Below, piece by piece: positions 62,272 to 64,000 of a stretch of DNA of 64,000 bases. The notes under the pieces are model-generated. The model was not told where the DNA came from. It was given only the letters and a program-made list of their open reading frames with translations, and did no database searches. This stretch comes from Streptomyces sp. CB00316 (GTDB taxonomy: Bacteria > Actinomycetota > Actinomycetes > Streptomycetales > Streptomycetaceae): positions 1 through 64,000 of the forward strand of contig NZ_LIXI01000012.1 of the NCBI RefSeq assembly GCF_001905595.1, read 5' to 3'. Position 1 is the stretch's first letter. Each line of letters begins with the position of its first letter. The position numbers and the translations under genes are program-made.

Positions 62272-63495
62272 CTACTGGCCCGCGTACTTCTCACTGACCG
62301 CGCGGTAGACGCCCTCGGCCTCCTTGCCGAGCCGGGGTCCGGCCAGCCAGCCCGCCGAGACCGGGCCGATCGAGGTGTTCGAGACGAGGGCGGGCTGCCC
62401 GTCCGAGCCGGTCGCGACCCAGCCACCACCGGAGGACCCACCGGTCATCGTGCAGCCGATGCGGTACATCGTCGGCTCGTTCTGGCGGACCGAGAGGCGG
62501 CCCGGCTTGTCCTTGCACTGGAGCAGCTTCTGGCCGTCGAACGGCGGCGCGGCCGGGTAGCCCGTGGCCGTCATGTCCGCGATCTGCGGTACGGCGGGGG
62601 CGGTGAAGTCGACCGCCAGCGCCGAACCGACCGTCTCCTCCAGCGACTTGCCCGTCGACCCCTTCTCCGGTGTCACATGCAGCACCGCGAAGTCGTAAGG
62701 GGCGCCCTGCCCGCCGGTCGCCGCACCCTGGGCGATCCACTGCTCGGAGGTCTGGGCCCACCGGCCCCACCACACGCCGTAGGGTGCGACCTTCTCCTTG
62801 GGCGCGGTCTCCAGCTCCGCCAGGGAGAGGTTGTCGTTGTTGTACGACGGGACGAAGGCGATGTTGCGGTACCAGCCGCCCGCCTTGCCCGCGTGCACAC
62901 AGTGCCCGGCGGTCCACACCATGTTGGACTTGCCGGGGTTCGCCGGGTCCTTCACCACGGTCGCGGAACAGACCATCGGGCCCTTGGGGCCGTCGAAGAG
63001 CAGCTTCCCGGCCTCCGGCGCGTTGTCGTGGTACGGCGTCGCGACACCGGCCGCCTGGACGGGGGCGGGCGCCGGGTCCGTCACGCCGTCGTCACCGGAG
63101 ATGTCGTTGTCGACCGGGTTCTCCGGGGGCTCGTCGGCCTCCCGCATCCGGTCCGGGTCCCAGAGGCCGTCGATGATCGGGTTGACGAAGTCCTGGGCCT
63201 CACGCAGCCACTTGTCCTTGTCCCAGTTCTTCCACTCGCCGTCCCGCCACTTGTCCGGGTCGATCCCGTGCTCCTTGAGCCGGTCCTTGAGATCGTCCGG
63301 AATCGTGATCTTGCCGTCGGCCTGGCCGGCCGGGGCGCTGGGCGTCGTACCGCCGCCGATGTCCTCCTCCGGACCGCAGGCGGTGGCGGTGAGCGCCAGG
63401 ACGGCGACGGCCGCCGTCGCGGCGAGCACACCGGAAGGCATGCGCCGTACGCGCCTGCCGCGGCGTGCGGTGTCGGTCGGGCGAATGGGTCGCAT
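62272..63495 (-). CDS. Secreted trypsin-like serine protease lipoprotein
   Basis: This 407-residue lipoprotein has an R-rich signal, a hydrophobic stretch and a lipobox LTATAC with C40. An acidic D/K/W-rich spacer spans about residues 55-150. The chymotrypsin-fold catalytic part has the histidine in WTAGHCVHAG, the aspartate in YDFAVLHV and the serine in TMTGGSSGGGW. This pattern is typical of Streptomyces V8/trypsin-like extracellular proteases. ATG 63495 is chosen (GGGGGATC about 8 bp upstream) because it starts the signal; an in-frame ATG at 63567 would add 24 residues. The substrate is unknown. Confidence 0.88.
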   Translation of the reverse strand: MRPIRPTDTARRGRRVRRMPSGVLAATAAVAVLALTATACGPEEDIGGGTTPSAPAGQADGKITIPDDLKDRLKEHGIDPDKWRDGEWKNWDKDKWLREAQDFVNPIIDGLWDPDRMREADEPPENPVDNDISGDDGVTDPAPAPVQAAGVATPYHDNAPEAGKLLFDGPKGPMVCSATVVKDPANPGKSNMVWTAGHCVHAGKAGGWYRNIAFVPSYNNDNLSLAELETAPKEKVAPYGVWWGRWAQTSEQWIAQGAATGGQGAPYDFAVLHVTPEKGSTGKSLEETVGSALAVDFTAPAVPQIADMTATGYPAAPPFDGQKLLQCKDKPGRLSVRQNEPTMYRIGCTMTGGSSGGGWVATGSDGQPALVSNTSIGPVSAGWLAGPRLGKEAEGVYRAVSEKYAGQ

Positions 63496-63797
63496 CTGGT
63501 GATCCCCCTGGGACTTCGTCACTCGGTACTCCGTGCAGCTTTCGGACACTTCGGGGTAGCGGAACAACCTTCTCCGGCCCTCGGTGCGGCCCCCACTATG
63601 CCGGTGCCGACGGGGACGGTACGAGGCAGGTCCACGGTTCCGTCCTCGCCAGGATGTTCCGGTACACCCGTGATCCCTTGCGGCCGGCGTCGTTGGTACG
63701 TACGGGGGACACCAGGACAGCGTTCACCCGCGCACTCCGTCCGCGCGAAAACGTACCGACGTGCAACGCAACTGTTACCGCAGGAGGATCAAGAGCC
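63496..63797. other. Divergent intergenic region, protease to aminotransferase
   Basis: This 302-bp gap holds the promoters of the protease (minus) and the aminotransferase (plus). AGGAGGATC (63782-63790) is the aminotransferase ribosome-binding site. CGTACGTACGG-like alternating sequence stands at about 63697-63707. No gene or strong repeat is supported. Confidence 0.45.
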
Positions 63798-64000
63798 GTG
63801 TCCGTGACCGAACCCGCTCCGGTGGCACCGCCTCCCGCGCCCCCCGTGCACGAGGGCATCCTCCGCCGCCAGTCACTGCGCGAGTCGGCCGCCCGCACCT
63901 ACGCGCGGTCCCTGCCGATCGTCCCGGTCCGGGCGCGCGGGCTCACCATCGAGGGTGCGGACGGACGGCGCTATCTGGACTGTCTGTCGGGCGCGGGCAC
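63798..64000 (+). CDS. Class III aminotransferase, probably diaminobutyrate-2-oxoglutarate transaminase (partial)
   Basis: The first 67 codons are visible: a P/V/A-rich start (VTEPAPVAPP), then HEGILRRQSLRESAARTYARS, LPIVPVRARGLTIEGADGRRYLDCLSGAG. This fits the N-terminus of PLP-dependent class III aminotransferases, specifically those making 2,4-diaminobutyrate from aspartate semialdehyde. The lysine that binds PLP lies beyond the window edge, so activity and substrate are unconfirmed. AGGAGGATC about 8 bp upstream supports GTG 63798; a GTG at 63804 is the alternative. Diverges from the protease gene. Confidence 0.7.
   Translation, partial: MSVTEPAPVAPPPAPPVHEGILRRQSLRESAARTYARSLPIVPVRARGLTIEGADGRRYLDCLSGAG

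Noticed and set aside
63798..64000. Start of a siderophore or ectoine cluster
   Set aside because: Only 67 codons of the aminotransferase are visible, and no neighbouring biosynthetic gene can be seen.

Overview
This is a chromosomal window from a Streptomyces-type actinomycete. Supporting signs are very high GC with G/C at nearly every third codon position, frequent GTG starts, leaderless start codons set 6-7 bases behind TANNNT boxes, lipoboxes of the LTATAC type, and a gene order I recognise from Streptomyces chromosomes (osaCAB-ftsK-rimO-pgsA-cinA-clgR, then recA-recX, gluABCD, miaB-miaA-dapF-rshA-hflX). It is a core-genome segment, not a plasmid, prophage or biosynthetic cluster. The only mobile-element trace is the 5' end of an IS630-type transposase-like gene at the left edge.

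Layout. 1-9.5 kb: transposase-like fragment, then the osmoadaptation/SigB-modulating set osaC (minus) divergent from osaA-osaB (plus). OsaA carries ten HAMP-type units in exact 276-bp register. 9.7-18.1 kb (plus): ftsK, a RodZ-like membrane HTH protein, the translationally coupled rimO-pgsA-cinA, clgR, a Dps gene and a CsbD gene, punctuated by strong hairpins. 18.2-31 kb: accessory and decaying DNA. It holds a wrecked SDR gene with an internal micro-inversion, a Nei-type glycosylase and Lhr helicase pair, an AraC regulator with AzlCD, a toroid-fold protein, DUF3046, an AI-2E exporter-family protein, cytochrome bd oxidase remnants and a second, intact SDR. 31-36.7 kb: a large ATPase-LuxR (LAL) regulator, a secreted subtilase with P-domain and a DUF6461-like gene with local frameshifts. 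36.7-38.9 kb: recA-recX behind two damage-type promoters.

39-46.5 kb (minus): a DUF6197-like protein, a cysteine-catabolism unit (Cys-rich leader peptide, cysteine dioxygenase, rhodanese), an FAD monooxygenase and the gluABCD glutamate importer. 46.8-49.9 kb: a response regulator/kinase pair facing a TAXI-type binding protein that has no TRAP permease beside it. 50-61 kb (plus): miaB, a MEMO/extradiol-like protein, miaA, dapF, an RSH-family (p)ppGpp enzyme, an M1 metallopeptidase and hflX. One antitoxin-like gene lies on minus. 61-64 kb: an RsbW-like anti-sigma kinase, small conserved proteins, a secreted trypsin-like lipoprotein protease, and the start of a class III aminotransferase, probably 2,4-diaminobutyrate transaminase.

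Themes. Stress control recurs: OsaC and the small RsbW-like kinase act on SigB-type sigma factors, ClgR controls Clp proteases, Dps and CsbD protect under stress, and recA, lhr and possibly dapF share a RecA-independent (PafBC-type) damage promoter. The observations most worth a second look are the micro-inverted SDR pseudogene, the cysteine leader peptide with its leaderless promoter, the shared damage promoter on recA/lhr/dapF, and the TAXI protein that may serve the neighbouring kinase as a sensor. Gene identities rest on motif recognition and gene order; no database search was run.
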